62,413 nucleotides of DNA from DALYJJ01 sp031969915. GTDB lineage: Bacteria > Acidobacteriota > Terriglobia > Bryobacterales > Bryobacteraceae. Below, piece after piece: positions 35,998 to 47,507 of the stretch; positions within the stretch are counted from its first letter, which is position 1; each line of letters begins with the position of its first letter. Under the pieces are notes generated by a model, which was not told where the DNA came from, made no database searches, and saw only the letters and a list, made by a program, of their open reading frames with translations. The translations under genes and the position numbers were made by a program. The stretch is taken from contig DALYJJ010000021.1 of the NCBI GenBank assembly GCA_031969915.1, forward strand, positions 1 to 62,413. Direction: 5' to 3'.

Positions 35998-37040
35998 TTG
36001 TAGACGACCCTTGGCTTCGGCGCACGCGCGGGTTTCACCACTCCGATCCGGTAGGGCGTCTCGTTCAACCGGGCCAGCACGCGCTCGGCCTTCTTCAGAT
36101 CCGGCTTCGCCACAACGAGGATCATCCCGATGCCCAGGTTGAACGTCCGGCGCCAATCGTCCTCGGGAATGTTCCCCAGGCGCTTGAGCAGTTCGAAGAT
36201 CGGCAACACGGGCCACGAACCCACTTCGATCTCCGCACCCAATCCGCGGGGCAGCACGCGCGGCAGGTTATCCGTGATCCCGCCCCCTGTGATGTGCGCC
36301 GCCGCTTTCAAAACGCCCGCTTTGAGCAGCGCCTGAATCGGTTGCAGATAACTGCGGTGGACCTTCAATAGCTCCTCGCCCAGGCTCCGGTCCAACTCCG
36401 GCACGAACGCCTTCGGCTGGCGCCCGGCCACTTCGAACAGCAGCTTGCGAGCCAGCGAGTAGCCGTTCGTATGCAGACCCGTGGAAGCCAAACCCAGGAG
36501 TTGGTCGCCCGCCGCCACCTTCGTGCCGGTCATCATCCGGCTCTCTTCCACGGCGCCCACGATGAAGCCCGCCAGGTCGTATTCACCCGGCGCGTACAGG
36601 CCGGGCATCTCCGCCGTCTCACCGCCGATCAACGCGCAGCCGTTGGCCTTGCAACCGCGCGCCAGCCCTTCCACCACCTGCGCCGCCACCTGCGCGTTCA
36701 ACTTCCCCACCGCGAAATAGTCCAGGAAGAACAAGGGAATCGCACCCTGCACGGCGATGTCGTTGACGCAGTGGTTCACCAGATCCTCGCCGATGGTGGA
36801 GTGCTTGCCGGTGAGAATCGCCACCTTGAGCTTGGTGCCAACACCGTCGGCGGATGAAATCAAGACCGGCCTCTTAAAGCCCGAAAGCCGGTAGCCGGCG
36901 CCAAAGGAGCCGATGTCGGTGAGGACACCGCGAGTGAAGGTCTTGCGCGCGAGGCCCTTGATAAAACCTACAGCGCGGTCCGCCTCGCCGATATCCACCC
37001 CGGCATCTTTGTAGCGAATCTGTTTTTTTGTTGATGCCAT
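35994..37040 (-). CDS. purM: phosphoribosylformylglycinamidine cyclo-ligase (AIR synthetase)
   Basis: 348 residues. It closes FGAM to AIR with ATP in purine synthesis. YKDAGVDI, SADGVGTKLKVA, DLVNHCVNDIAVQGA, LIGGETAEMPGLY and HITGGGITDNLPRVLP identify it. The ATG at 37040 is followed by a run of seven A. The start faces the amidohydrolase operon across 37 nt with overlapping -10 elements. Confidence 0.97.
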   Translation of the reverse strand: MASTKKQIRYKDAGVDIGEADRAVGFIKGLARKTFTRGVLTDIGSFGAGYRLSGFKRPVLISSADGVGTKLKVAILTGKHSTIGEDLVNHCVNDIAVQGAIPLFFLDYFAVGKLNAQVAAQVVEGLARGCKANGCALIGGETAEMPGLYAPGEYDLAGFIVGAVEESRMMTGTKVAAGDQLLGLASTGLHTNGYSLARKLLFEVAGRQPKAFVPELDRSLGEELLKVHRSYLQPIQALLKAGVLKAAAHITGGGITDNLPRVLPRGLGAEIEVGSWPVLPIFELLKRLGNIPEDDWRRTFNLGIGMILVVAKPDLKKAERVLARLNETPYRIGVVKPARAPKPRVVYK

Positions 37041-37057
37041 TGGGGAATCAGGAACTC

Positions 37058-37066
37058 TATACTATA
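37058..37066. promoter_or_regulatory. overlapping divergent -10 elements between purM and the amidohydrolase operon
   Basis: TATACT (37058-37063) on the plus strand and TATAGT (37066-37061) on the minus strand share three bases. They lie 14 nt before the amidohydrolase ATG and 20 nt before the purM ATG respectively. Two polymerases could not use both at once, so the promoters are expected to compete. Confidence 0.45.
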
Positions 37067-37077
37067 GCGACAAGCCT

Positions 37078-38583
37078 ATGAGGAAAGCCATCTGCTCGCC
37101 CGCGCCGGGCGGCGGTGGCGGGGGACGTGTTCTTGCAGCACTGGGAACCATCGCACTACTTGCACCCTCCGCCTTTGCCGCCGCTCCCACAGTGGTTGCC
37201 ATTCGCAACGCCAAAGTCGTCACCGTCAGCGGCCCCGTTCTGGCCAAGGCGACGGTGGTGGTTCGCGACGGCCTGATCGAAGCCGTCGGCGAGAACGCCG
37301 CCGTGCCGCCCGGCGCCTGGGTGGTGGAGGGCGAAGGCCTGACCGTGTATCCGGGATTGATGAGCGCGCTCAGCACCTGGGGCATTCCGCAGCCCGCGCC
37401 GGCGGCCGGCGGGGCAGCCGGCGCTCTCGCCGCGCTCACCCGCGGCGGCGGCGCTCCCACCACACCTGGCGCCCCCGCGCCGCCGCCCGCACGCGGTCCC
37501 GAAGACCGCCCGGCCACCACCAGTTGGCAGCGTGCCGCCGATCTGATCCAGATGTCCGACCGCCGCCTGGAGACCGCCCGCTCGGCCGGCTTCACCGCCT
37601 CGGCCACGTTTCCCGCGCGCGGCATCTTCACTGGCCACGGCTCGGTGATCAGCCTCGCGGGCGCCAGCACCGGAGCGATGGTGCTTGCGGATTCCGCCGG
37701 TCTCTTCACCACCACCCAAACCGCCGGGTTCAGCAACTTCCCGGGTTCGCTGATGGGCGTGATCGCCTACATCCGCCAGGTCTATCTGGACCTCGAACAC
37801 TATCAGATGACCAAAGCCGACTACGACAAGAACCCTCTCGGCAAGAAGCGCCCCGCCTACGATCGGGCGCTCGAGGGCGTCGCGGCCGCCCCTCGCGTGC
37901 TCCTGCCCGCCGTCAACGCCGTGCAGATTGACCGCATGCTGCGGCTGGCCGGCGACCTGAAGGTGAAACCCGTTCTCTACGGCGCGCACGAAGCCTACAA
38001 GGCGGCCGCCCTGATCCAGAAGAGCGGCGCCCCGGTGCTCGTGAACGTGAGTTGGCCCGAGCGGGAGCGCGACGCGGACCCGGACCTCGAAGAGACGCTC
38101 GATGTGCTGGAACTGCGCGAGCTCGCCCCCTCTTCACCCGCGGCGCTGGCCAAGGCCGGCGTGAAGTTCGCCTTCTATGCGAACGACAACGCACAGCCGC
38201 GCGACATCCTGCGCAACGTGAAGAAAGCGATTGACGCCGGGTTGCCGTTCGATCAGGCGGTGCGCGCCCTGACGCTTTCTCCGGCCGAAATCTACGGCGT
38301 CAGCGATCGCGTCGGCTCAGTGGAAAAAGGCAAGATCGCGAACCTGCTGGTGACCAAGGGCGACCTCTTCCAGGACGCAACACGAGTCGAATTCGTGCTC
38401 ATCGACGGCAAGCGGTTCGATCCGGCGCCGGAACTGCCCGGCGCGGGGAACCCCTTCGCCGCCGCGCCTACCATGGAGGAGTTGATGGACCTGTGGCTGC
38501 ATCTGTTCGACGCCCACGAGGAAGCCAGCGGCTGCAACCACGGCGACGCCGGTTCGCACGCGCCGCGGGGGGTGATTCAGTGA
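37078..38583 (+). CDS. amidohydrolase-family protein, metal motif lost (first of three)
   Basis: 501 residues. A signal peptide with an odd Gly-rich start (PGGGGGGRVLAALGTIALL) is followed by the amidohydrolase composite domain (IRNAKVVTVSG … VVRDGLIEAVGE … GLTVYPGLMSALSTWG). At that point active relatives have DxHxH; here it is SALSTWG, so the first metal pair is absent. A Pro/Ala/Gly insertion (about 101-145) follows. The C-terminus (LTLSPAEIYGVSDRVGSVEKGKIANLLVTKG) is typical of the family. It is exported, probably catalytically inactive or altered. GTGA overlaps the next gene. Confidence 0.85.
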   Translation: MRKAICSPAPGGGGGGRVLAALGTIALLAPSAFAAAPTVVAIRNAKVVTVSGPVLAKATVVVRDGLIEAVGENAAVPPGAWVVEGEGLTVYPGLMSALSTWGIPQPAPAAGGAAGALAALTRGGGAPTTPGAPAPPPARGPEDRPATTSWQRAADLIQMSDRRLETARSAGFTASATFPARGIFTGHGSVISLAGASTGAMVLADSAGLFTTTQTAGFSNFPGSLMGVIAYIRQVYLDLEHYQMTKADYDKNPLGKKRPAYDRALEGVAAAPRVLLPAVNAVQIDRMLRLAGDLKVKPVLYGAHEAYKAAALIQKSGAPVLVNVSWPERERDADPDLEETLDVLELRELAPSSPAALAKAGVKFAFYANDNAQPRDILRNVKKAIDAGLPFDQAVRALTLSPAEIYGVSDRVGSVEKGKIANLLVTKGDLFQDATRVEFVLIDGKRFDPAPELPGAGNPFAAAPTMEELMDLWLHLFDAHEEASGCNHGDAGSHAPRGVIQ

Positions 38584-39908
38584 GAAGGCTGCTCCCGTTG
38601 TTACTGGCCCTGCCGCTCTCTGCGGCCGATGTCGTGATTCAGAACGCCAAGGTGCTCACCATCACCAAGGGCGAATTCACCGGCTCAGTGCTGATCCGCG
38701 ACGGCAAGATCGTCGAGATGGGTCCGAAGGTGATGGCCCCTGGCGGCGCCCAGGTGGTGGACGCCGGCGGCATGTTCCTGATGCCCGGCATCATCGATTG
38801 CCACTCGCATATCGCCGCCGACGCGATCAACGAAGGCAGCGTATCGGTCTCGTCGATGGTCGCCATCGAGGATGTGATCAACTCCGAGGACATCGACATC
38901 TATCGCGCCCTGGCGGGCGGCGTGACCACAGCGAACATCCTTCACGGCAGCGCCAACGCCATCGGCGGGAAGTGCGCGGTGCTGAAAATGCGCTGGGGCA
39001 AGTCGGCGCGCGAGATGATCTTCGAGGGCTCGAAACCGGGCATCAAGTTCGCCCTGGGAGAAAACCCGAAGCGGCGCGGCTCACCGAGCGCCAGCCCGAT
39101 CGGCGGCGGTTCGTCCAACCTTCGCTACCCCGCCACCCGCATGGGCGTGGAGGACGTGATCCGCGAGGCGTTCACCGACGCAAAGGCCTATCAGGCGGAG
39201 TGGAAGGCGTACCACTCGAAGCAGGTCCTTCTGCCGCCGCGCCGGGATCTGAAGCTCGAGCCGCTGGTCGAGATCCTGGAAGGGAAACGCCTGGTGCACG
39301 CGCACTGCTACCGCGCCGACGAAATTCTCATGCTGCTCCGCGTAGCCGACGAGTTCGGCTTCAAGATCAAAACGCTGCAGCATGTGCTCGAGGGCTACAA
39401 AGTGGCCAAGGAAATCGCCGCCCACGGCGCCGGCGCATCCACCTTCAGCGACTGGTGGAACTACAAGGTGGAAGCGGCCGACGCGATTCCGTACAACGCC
39501 GCGATCATGGTGAAGAAAGGCGTGCTGGTTTCTCTGAACTCAGATTCCGCCGAACTGATGCGCCACCTCAACCAGGAAGCCGCGAAGACCATGAAGTACG
39601 GCGGCCTCACGGAAGCCGAGGCCCTCTCGCTGGTCACCATCAACCCGGCCCGGCAACTCGACATCGATCAATATGTCGGATCCATCGAGCCCGGCAAGCA
39701 GGCCGACCTCACCCTCTACGACAAGCATCCGCTGTCCAATTACGCGAAGGTTCAGAAGGTCTGGATCGACGGCGATCTCTACTTCGACCGCGATCGGGAC
39801 TTGAGCGAACGCGCCGCCCGGGAAGGCCGCAAGAAGGCTCTCCTCGACAAGCAGCGCCGCGCGCAGCAGGAGCAGAAGAAGAACATCCCGTTCCGGAGGC
39901 CGCAATGA
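38580..39908 (+). CDS. exported amidohydrolase with intact metal motif (second of three)
   Basis: 442 residues from GTG 38580, overlapping the previous stop. A signal peptide (MRRLLPLLLALPLSAA) precedes VVIQNAKVLTITKG, LIRDGKIVEMGP and the metal-binding block FLMPGIIDCHSHIAAD with HxH present, then HAHCYRADEI and the distal SLNSDSAEL (Asp). The C-terminus has TINPARQLDIDQYVGSIEPG and a charged tail. It belongs to the imidazolonepropionase/dipeptidase-like group of the amidohydrolase superfamily, acting outside the cytoplasm; substrate unknown. Overlaps the third gene by ATGA. Confidence 0.9.
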   Translation: MRRLLPLLLALPLSAADVVIQNAKVLTITKGEFTGSVLIRDGKIVEMGPKVMAPGGAQVVDAGGMFLMPGIIDCHSHIAADAINEGSVSVSSMVAIEDVINSEDIDIYRALAGGVTTANILHGSANAIGGKCAVLKMRWGKSAREMIFEGSKPGIKFALGENPKRRGSPSASPIGGGSSNLRYPATRMGVEDVIREAFTDAKAYQAEWKAYHSKQVLLPPRRDLKLEPLVEILEGKRLVHAHCYRADEILMLLRVADEFGFKIKTLQHVLEGYKVAKEIAAHGAGASTFSDWWNYKVEAADAIPYNAAIMVKKGVLVSLNSDSAELMRHLNQEAAKTMKYGGLTEAEALSLVTINPARQLDIDQYVGSIEPGKQADLTLYDKHPLSNYAKVQKVWIDGDLYFDRDRDLSERAAREGRKKALLDKQRRAQQEQKKNIPFRRPQ

Positions 39909-41239
39909 GAATCGCAGTACTGGCCGCGCTCTCCGCGGCGTCCGCCCTTGCCGGCGCCGACGACACGTTTCTGATCCGCAACGCAACGGTGCACCCGGTG
40001 TCGGGCCCGTCCGTCGAGAACGCCTCCGTGCTGGTGAGGGACGGCAAGATCGCCGAGGTGGGCGCGAAGGTCGCCGCGCCGAAGGGCGTGAGGATCGTCG
40101 AAGGCAAGGGACTGCACGTCTATCCCGGGATGATCGACTCGGCGACCCAGGTCGGGTTGAGCGAGATTTCTTCGGTGCGCGAGACCAACGACACGGGAGA
40201 GCTGGGCGAGTTCAACCCGCAATTGCGCGCCGTGACCGCCATCAATCCGGCCAGCGAGTTCATCCCGGTGACGCGAGCCAACGGGATCACCACGGCGATC
40301 GTGATGCCCGGCTCGGCGGGCGGCGGCGGTGGCGGCGGCGAGTTGCAGGCCCTGCTCGGCGGCGGGCAAACCAGCTACATCCTCGGCCAGGCCTCGATGG
40401 TCAACCTGGAGGGCTGGACGTGGGAGGAGATGGAAGTGAAGCGCGGCGCGGCCTTGCAGATGCGCCTGCCCCAGATGCCGCAGAGCCTGGGACGCTTCGC
40501 CTCGCTGCTCGGCCTGGAGAGCCAGACCAGCAACGTCGCCGAAGCACGCCGCCGCGTGGAACAGCAGCGGCGGACCGTGGCCTCGTTCTTCGAGGACGCC
40601 CGGCGCTACCAAAGGGCCAAGGCCGCCCAGGATCCAGGCTTCAAACCGGACCTTCGCTTCGAGGCCATGTTGCCGGTGCTCGAAGGCAAGCTGCCGGTGA
40701 TGATCGCCGCAACGCGCGAGCGCCAGATTCGCGAGGCCGTGGCCTGGTCAGAGAAGGAGAAAGTGAAACTCGTACTCGCCGGCGTGCGCGACGCCGGCAA
40801 GATGGCCGAGGAACTCGCGAAGAAGAAGATCCCGGTGATCGTAGGACCAACGCTAGCCTTGCCCATCGACGAGGACGACGCCTACGACGCCGCCTTCACG
40901 CTGCCCGCCGAGTTGCATCAGGCCGGCGTGCCCATCGCTTTCGGTTCCTTCGGCAACCAGTTTGCGCGGAACCTGCCCTACCAGGTGGCGAACGCCGTCG
41001 CCTTCGGTCTGCCGAAGGAGGTCGCGCTCCGCGCCGTGACGCTGACCGCCGCGGAGATCTGGGGCGTTGCGGACCAGATCGGCTCCATCGAACCGGGCAA
41101 GGTCGCGAACCTGATGATCACCGACGGCGACCCGCTGGAGACCAGGACCGAAGTGAAACAACTCTTCATCCGCGGCAAGGCCGTGGATCTGGAGACGAAG
41201 CACACCAGGCTCTACAAGAAGTATCTGGCGCGGCCCTAG
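39905..41239 (+). CDS. amidohydrolase-family protein, metal motif lost (third of three)
   Basis: 444 residues from ATG 39905. Signal peptide MRIAVLAALSAASALAGA, then FLIRNATVHPVSG, VLVRDGKIAEVGAK and GLHVYPGMIDSATQVG: the HxH site reads SATQ, so the metal pair is missing. A Gly run (SAGGGGGGGEL) follows the TTAIVMPG strand. The C-terminus (LTAAEIWGVADQIGSIEPGK) is family-typical. Like the first gene it may be a pseudo-enzyme subunit supporting the second. It ends 25 nt from the convergent rho stop. Confidence 0.87.
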   Translation: MRIAVLAALSAASALAGADDTFLIRNATVHPVSGPSVENASVLVRDGKIAEVGAKVAAPKGVRIVEGKGLHVYPGMIDSATQVGLSEISSVRETNDTGELGEFNPQLRAVTAINPASEFIPVTRANGITTAIVMPGSAGGGGGGGELQALLGGGQTSYILGQASMVNLEGWTWEEMEVKRGAALQMRLPQMPQSLGRFASLLGLESQTSNVAEARRRVEQQRRTVASFFEDARRYQRAKAAQDPGFKPDLRFEAMLPVLEGKLPVMIAATRERQIREAVAWSEKEKVKLVLAGVRDAGKMAEELAKKKIPVIVGPTLALPIDEDDAYDAAFTLPAELHQAGVPIAFGSFGNQFARNLPYQVANAVAFGLPKEVALRAVTLTAAEIWGVADQIGSIEPGKVANLMITDGDPLETRTEVKQLFIRGKAVDLETKHTRLYKKYLARP

Positions 41240-41264
41240 GAAAGGCCGCGCCTAAGGGGCGCGC

Positions 41265-42899
41265 CTACGCGCTCATCGAACCGAGGAACTCGCCGTTCGT
41301 TCGCGTCTTGGACAGTTTGTCGAGCAGCAGCTCGATCGACTCCACCGGCGAGAGCGGGCTCATCACCTTGCGCAACACCCACACGCGGTTGAGCTCTTCC
41401 TTGGCCAGCAGCAGCTCGTCCTTGCGCGTGCCGCTCTTGTTGATGTCGATGGCCGGGAACACACGCTTGTCGACCAGCTTGCGGTCGAGGTGGATTTCCA
41501 TGTTGCCCGTGCCCTTGAACTCTTCGAAGATCACGTCGTCCATCCGGCTGCCGGTATCGATCAACGCCGTGGCCACGATGGTCAGCGAGCCGCCCTCTTC
41601 GATGTTGCGCGCGGCGCCGAAGAACCGCTTCGGCCGCTGCAGCGCGTTCGAATCCACGCCGCCCGAGAGCACCTTGCCCGAAGGCGGAACCACCGTGTTG
41701 TAGGCCCGCGCCAGGCGCGTGATCGAATCGAGCAGGATCACCACGTCGCGCTTGTGTTCCACCAGCCGCTTGGCCTTCTCGATCACCATCTCCGCCACCT
41801 GGACGTGGCGCGAGGCCGGCTCGTCGAACGTGGAGCTGATGACTTCGCCCTTCACCGAACGCTGCATGTCGGTGACCTCCTCGGGGCGCTCGTCGATGAG
41901 CAGCACGATGAGGCTCACTTCCGGATGATTCGTGGTCACCGAGTTCGCGATGCTCTGCAGCAGCATCGTCTTGCCGGTGCGCGGCGGTGCGACGATCAGC
42001 CCGCGCTGACCCTTGCCGATGGGCGTGAGCATGTCCATCACGCGCCCCGAATAGTTGTCCTTCACCGTTTCGAGCTTCAGCCGCTGGTTGGGATAGAGCG
42101 GCGTGAGGTTATCGAAGAAGATCTTGTTCCGCGCTTCTTCCGGCGGCTCGAAGTTGATCGCGTCCACCTTGATCAAGGCGAAGTAGCGCTCACCTTCCTT
42201 GGGCGGCCGGATCTGGCCGGAAATCGTGTCGCCGGTGCGCAGATCGAAGCGGCGAATCTGCGAGGGTGAGACGTACACGTCGTCCGGACCGGGCAGGTAG
42301 TTGTACTCCGGCGCGCGCAAGAAGCCGAAGCCATCGGGCAGGCACTCCAGCACGCCTTCGGAGAAGATGAGCCCGCTCTTTTCCGCCTGCGCCTTGAGGA
42401 TGTTAAAAATCAAATCCTGCTTGCGCATGCCCGCCGCGCCGATCACGCCGTGATCCTTGGCGATCTGGCTGAGCTTCTGGATGCTCATCTCTTTGAGCTC
42501 GACCAGGTCGAGCGTCATCGCGCCGTTCTTCGCCTGCGCCGCCTGTTCATGGCGCTGCGCGGCAGTGGCCGCCGGGCCGGTGGGCTTCGGCGCCTTCCCC
42601 GACGCCCCTTTGCCCTCGCCCTTGGCTCCGTCGCCTTTGGCGGCTTCCGCCTTCGGGACGGCTTCGCTCTTGGGTGCTTCCGCGGCGGGCGGGGGCGGCG
42701 TGTCCACCGCCGCCGGCGCGGGCGCGGGCGCGGGGGCGGCCGTCTCTTTCTTCGAAGCCTTCGATTCGGCCTTGCCCTCGGGTTTGGGGGCGGCGGGGAC
42801 CGGCTCCGGCTTCGTCTCGGTGGGAGCCTTCGGCGTCTCCGCGGAAGCGTCCGCGTCCGAAGGGTTCACTTGATCTGTGTTTTCGATATCGCTTGCCAC
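41265..42899 (-). CDS. rho: transcription termination factor Rho, with long disordered N-terminus
   Basis: 544 residues from GTG 42899 (GAGGGA upstream). The first 125 residues are Ala/Pro/Lys/Glu-rich and low-complexity. Then come the Rho N domain (LVELKEMSIQKLSQIAKDHG), the RNA-binding cold-shock-like domain (ECLPDGFGFLRAPEYNYLPG, DDVYVSPSQIRRFDLRTGD) and the ATPase (PPRTGKTMLLQSIAN, LLIDERPEEVTDM, VILLDSITRLARAYN). It is an RNA-translocating hexameric terminator. The start overlaps the engB 3' end by 34 nt. Confidence 0.97.
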   Translation of the reverse strand: MASDIENTDQVNPSDADASAETPKAPTETKPEPVPAAPKPEGKAESKASKKETAAPAPAPAPAAVDTPPPPAAEAPKSEAVPKAEAAKGDGAKGEGKGASGKAPKPTGPAATAAQRHEQAAQAKNGAMTLDLVELKEMSIQKLSQIAKDHGVIGAAGMRKQDLIFNILKAQAEKSGLIFSEGVLECLPDGFGFLRAPEYNYLPGPDDVYVSPSQIRRFDLRTGDTISGQIRPPKEGERYFALIKVDAINFEPPEEARNKIFFDNLTPLYPNQRLKLETVKDNYSGRVMDMLTPIGKGQRGLIVAPPRTGKTMLLQSIANSVTTNHPEVSLIVLLIDERPEEVTDMQRSVKGEVISSTFDEPASRHVQVAEMVIEKAKRLVEHKRDVVILLDSITRLARAYNTVVPPSGKVLSGGVDSNALQRPKRFFGAARNIEEGGSLTIVATALIDTGSRMDDVIFEEFKGTGNMEIHLDRKLVDKRVFPAIDINKSGTRKDELLLAKEELNRVWVLRKVMSPLSPVESIELLLDKLSKTRTNGEFLGSMSA

Positions 42900-43441
42900 A
42901 GTTCCCTCACTCCCCGGCCAGTCTTGGCCGAGAATGCAACCGGCTCGCCCTCCGCCATTTCCTTGCGGATCGCCGCCAGTCCTTGCACTTCTTCCTTCCG
43001 GTTCAGCTTGTCCACCTTCGTCGCCACCACCAGGTAGCGCCTCGCGTGGACTTCCAGCCACCGCTTCAACTCCAGGTCCATCTCCATCCAGCCGCGCCGC
43101 GCGTCCAGCAGGACCACGCACAGCGCCAGCGCAGGCCGTTCGGTTAGATACGCGTCAATCGTGCGCGTCCAACTCGCGACCACCGCCTTCGGCGCCCGGG
43201 CGTAACCATAGCCCGGCAGGTCGACGAACACAAAGCGTTCGTCCACCCGGTAAAAATTGATTACCTGGGTTCGTCCGGGAGTGCTGCTGACGAAGGCCAG
43301 CTTGCCGTTGCCGGCAAGCGCATTCAACAGCGTCGACTTCCCAACGTTACTACGTCCCAGAAACGCGATCTCCGGCCGGTCCGCCGGCGGAAAGTGTTCC
43401 GGTTTGGCTGCGCTCTTGATCAGCTCCGCCCGTACCGTCAC
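42866..43441 (-). CDS. engB: ribosome-biogenesis GTPase YihA/YsxC/EngB
   Basis: 191 residues. This small GTPase assists large-subunit assembly. G1 is GRSNVGKS, G2 the Thr in TPGRTQ, G3 DLPGYGYA, G4 TKVDK and G5 FSAKTG. Length and order are standard. It precedes rho on the same strand with a 34-nt overlap. Confidence 0.95.
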   Translation of the reverse strand: MTVRAELIKSAAKPEHFPPADRPEIAFLGRSNVGKSTLLNALAGNGKLAFVSSTPGRTQVINFYRVDERFVFVDLPGYGYARAPKAVVASWTRTIDAYLTERPALALCVVLLDARRGWMEMDLELKRWLEVHARRYLVVATKVDKLNRKEEVQGLAAIRKEMAEGEPVAFSAKTGRGVRELWQAISKTQIK

Positions 43442-43481
43442 CGATCTCTCCCTCGCGGTAACGCTTTTCTACTGAAGTGCC

Positions 43482-45917
<2,436 letters not shown>

Positions 45918-45966
45918 GGAATCCTGATTCTCCCCCTGTCTTCAGGAAACGCCGAAGCGGCAAGAG

Positions 45967-45978
45967 GTGGCGCGCCAC
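45967..45978. promoter_or_regulatory. 12-bp perfect palindrome upstream of lon
   Basis: GTGGCGCGCCAC lies 50 nt upstream of the lon ATG in the 121-nt clpX-lon spacer. It has no loop, so it fits an operator better than a terminator. The binder is unknown. Confidence 0.3.
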
Positions 45979-46038
45979 GGCGAATCCGCCGCCCGAGTGG
46001 GATGTGACCTGGAGGGTGGTTACCGGGAGGCGGGACGG

Positions 46039-47322
46039 TCAGCCCGCCTTCTCCAGGAGAGCCAAGTTAATCTTCTGCGAGAGCACCATCTCCTTCGTCA
46101 CCAGGAACTCTCTGACTTTCTTGAACGAAGGCAGATAATACATCAGGTCGAGCATCAATTCCTCAAGGATCATGCGCAATCCCCGAGCCCCGACCTTACG
46201 CTCCATCGCCAGCGCGGCAATGGCTTCCAGTGCGTCGTCGCTAAACTTCAGTCTAACATTCTCAAACTCGAAAAGCTTTTGGTACTGCCGGATGATGGCG
46301 TTCTTCGGCTTCGTCAGGATCTGCACCAGCGCTTCCTTGCTCAGATCCTCGAGCACTCCTACCACCGGCATGCGCCCGATAAACTCCGGAATGAAGCCGA
46401 ACCGAATCAAGTCCATCGGCTGGATCTGCTCCAGGAGCGAGTGATCCCGCTGCACCCCCGGATGCGCCCGCCGAATCGACTCCGGCCCCTCGGTCTTCTC
46501 GTCGCCGGCCACAAAGCCCATGGTCTTCCGGCCCACCCGCTTGGCGACAATCTTCTCCATCCCCACAAACGCTCCGCCACAGATGAACAGGATGTTCGTC
46601 GTATCCACCGGCGTGAACTCCTGGTGCGGATGCTTCCTTCCGCCCTGCGGCGGAACGTTGGCAATCGTGCCCTCCAGGATCTTCAGCAGCGCCTGCTGGA
46701 CCCCCTCGCCCGAAACGTCGCGGGTGATCGACGGATTCTCGTCCTTCCGCCCGATCTTGTCGATCTCATCGATGTAGATGATGCCCTGCTGGCACCGCTG
46801 CACATCCCAATCGGAGTTCTGCAGCAGGCGCAGGATGATGTTCTCGACATCCTCCCCGACATATCCCGCTTCCGTGAGAGTGGTAGCATCCACAATCGCA
46901 AAGGGTACGTCCAGGATCCGCGCCAGCGTCTGCGCCAGAAGCGTCTTACCGGTACCCGTCGGGCCGATCAGCAGGATGTTGGATTTCGACAGCTCGACCT
47001 CCGAACCCCGCTGTTTGTTCATCTGAATCCGCTTGTAGTGGTTGTAGACCGCCACTGCAAGCTTCTTCTTCGTCGCCTCCTGGCCAATTACATACTGGTC
47101 CAGGTACTCCTTTAGTTCCAATGGCTTGGGCAGCTTGTTCGGGCTTGCATACGGCTGATCCTGGCGGTCGTCCTCCAGGATCGAATTGCAGACCGCAATG
47201 CACTCGTCGCAGATGTATGCCCTGGGATAGTCGGAGGGAGAGGAGATGAGCTTCCCCACCACATCTTGGCTTTTATGACAGAAGGAACAGCGGAGCGATT
47301 CGTCGGTACCGGCTCGTTTCAC
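46039..47322 (-). CDS. clpX: ATP-dependent Clp protease ATP-binding subunit ClpX
   Basis: 427 residues. The N-terminal zinc domain has CSFCHK and CDEC, then LKEYLDQYVIGQE, the Walker A GPTGTGKTLLAQTLA, Walker B IIYIDEIDKIG and the sensor block RFGFIPEFIGR. A KTMGFVAG loop is placed where the ClpP-binding IGF loop occurs (MGF here). It unfolds substrates for ClpP. clpP is not in the window, since the next gene upstream is an unrelated ATPase. Confidence 0.97.
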   Translation of the reverse strand: MKRAGTDESLRCSFCHKSQDVVGKLISSPSDYPRAYICDECIAVCNSILEDDRQDQPYASPNKLPKPLELKEYLDQYVIGQEATKKKLAVAVYNHYKRIQMNKQRGSEVELSKSNILLIGPTGTGKTLLAQTLARILDVPFAIVDATTLTEAGYVGEDVENIILRLLQNSDWDVQRCQQGIIYIDEIDKIGRKDENPSITRDVSGEGVQQALLKILEGTIANVPPQGGRKHPHQEFTPVDTTNILFICGGAFVGMEKIVAKRVGRKTMGFVAGDEKTEGPESIRRAHPGVQRDHSLLEQIQPMDLIRFGFIPEFIGRMPVVGVLEDLSKEALVQILTKPKNAIIRQYQKLFEFENVRLKFSDDALEAIAALAMERKVGARGLRMILEELMLDLMYYLPSFKKVREFLVTKEMVLSQKINLALLEKAG

Positions 47323-47454
47323 CTATTATCCCCTGTTCTCCGCGCGAGGACAGACCCCTCGCGACGTCCGTCTGGAGAATCCCATGGGACCATTATCGCC
47401 CGGATTGCGAAATTCATCAATCCGTCGAGAAACCCGAGATGGTACCTTGGGGGC

Positions 47455-47480
47455 CGTAGTGCCAGGACGTAGTGCCAGGA
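47455..47480. repeat. 13-bp perfect tandem direct repeat
   Basis: CGTAGTGCCAGGA occurs twice in succession (47455-47467, 47468-47480) in the 185-nt spacer between the AAA ATPase stop and the clpX start. It could be a duplicated binding site or a slippage duplication. The rest of the spacer shows no clear signal. Confidence 0.6.
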
Positions 47481-47507
47481 AGCCCAGAGCGGTAGCCCTG
47501 CCGTGGC

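Noticed and set aside
37022..37030. Run of seven A at purM codons 4-6, a possible slippery sequence
   Set aside because: The frame and downstream sequence give a complete PurM with no alternative product.
41240..41264. GGCGCGCC-rich spacer between convergent genes as a terminator
   Set aside because: It is a direct rather than inverted repeat and has no T-run.
47455..47480. Tandem repeat as a CRISPR fragment
   Set aside because: Two copies are adjacent without spacer; no cas genes in the window.
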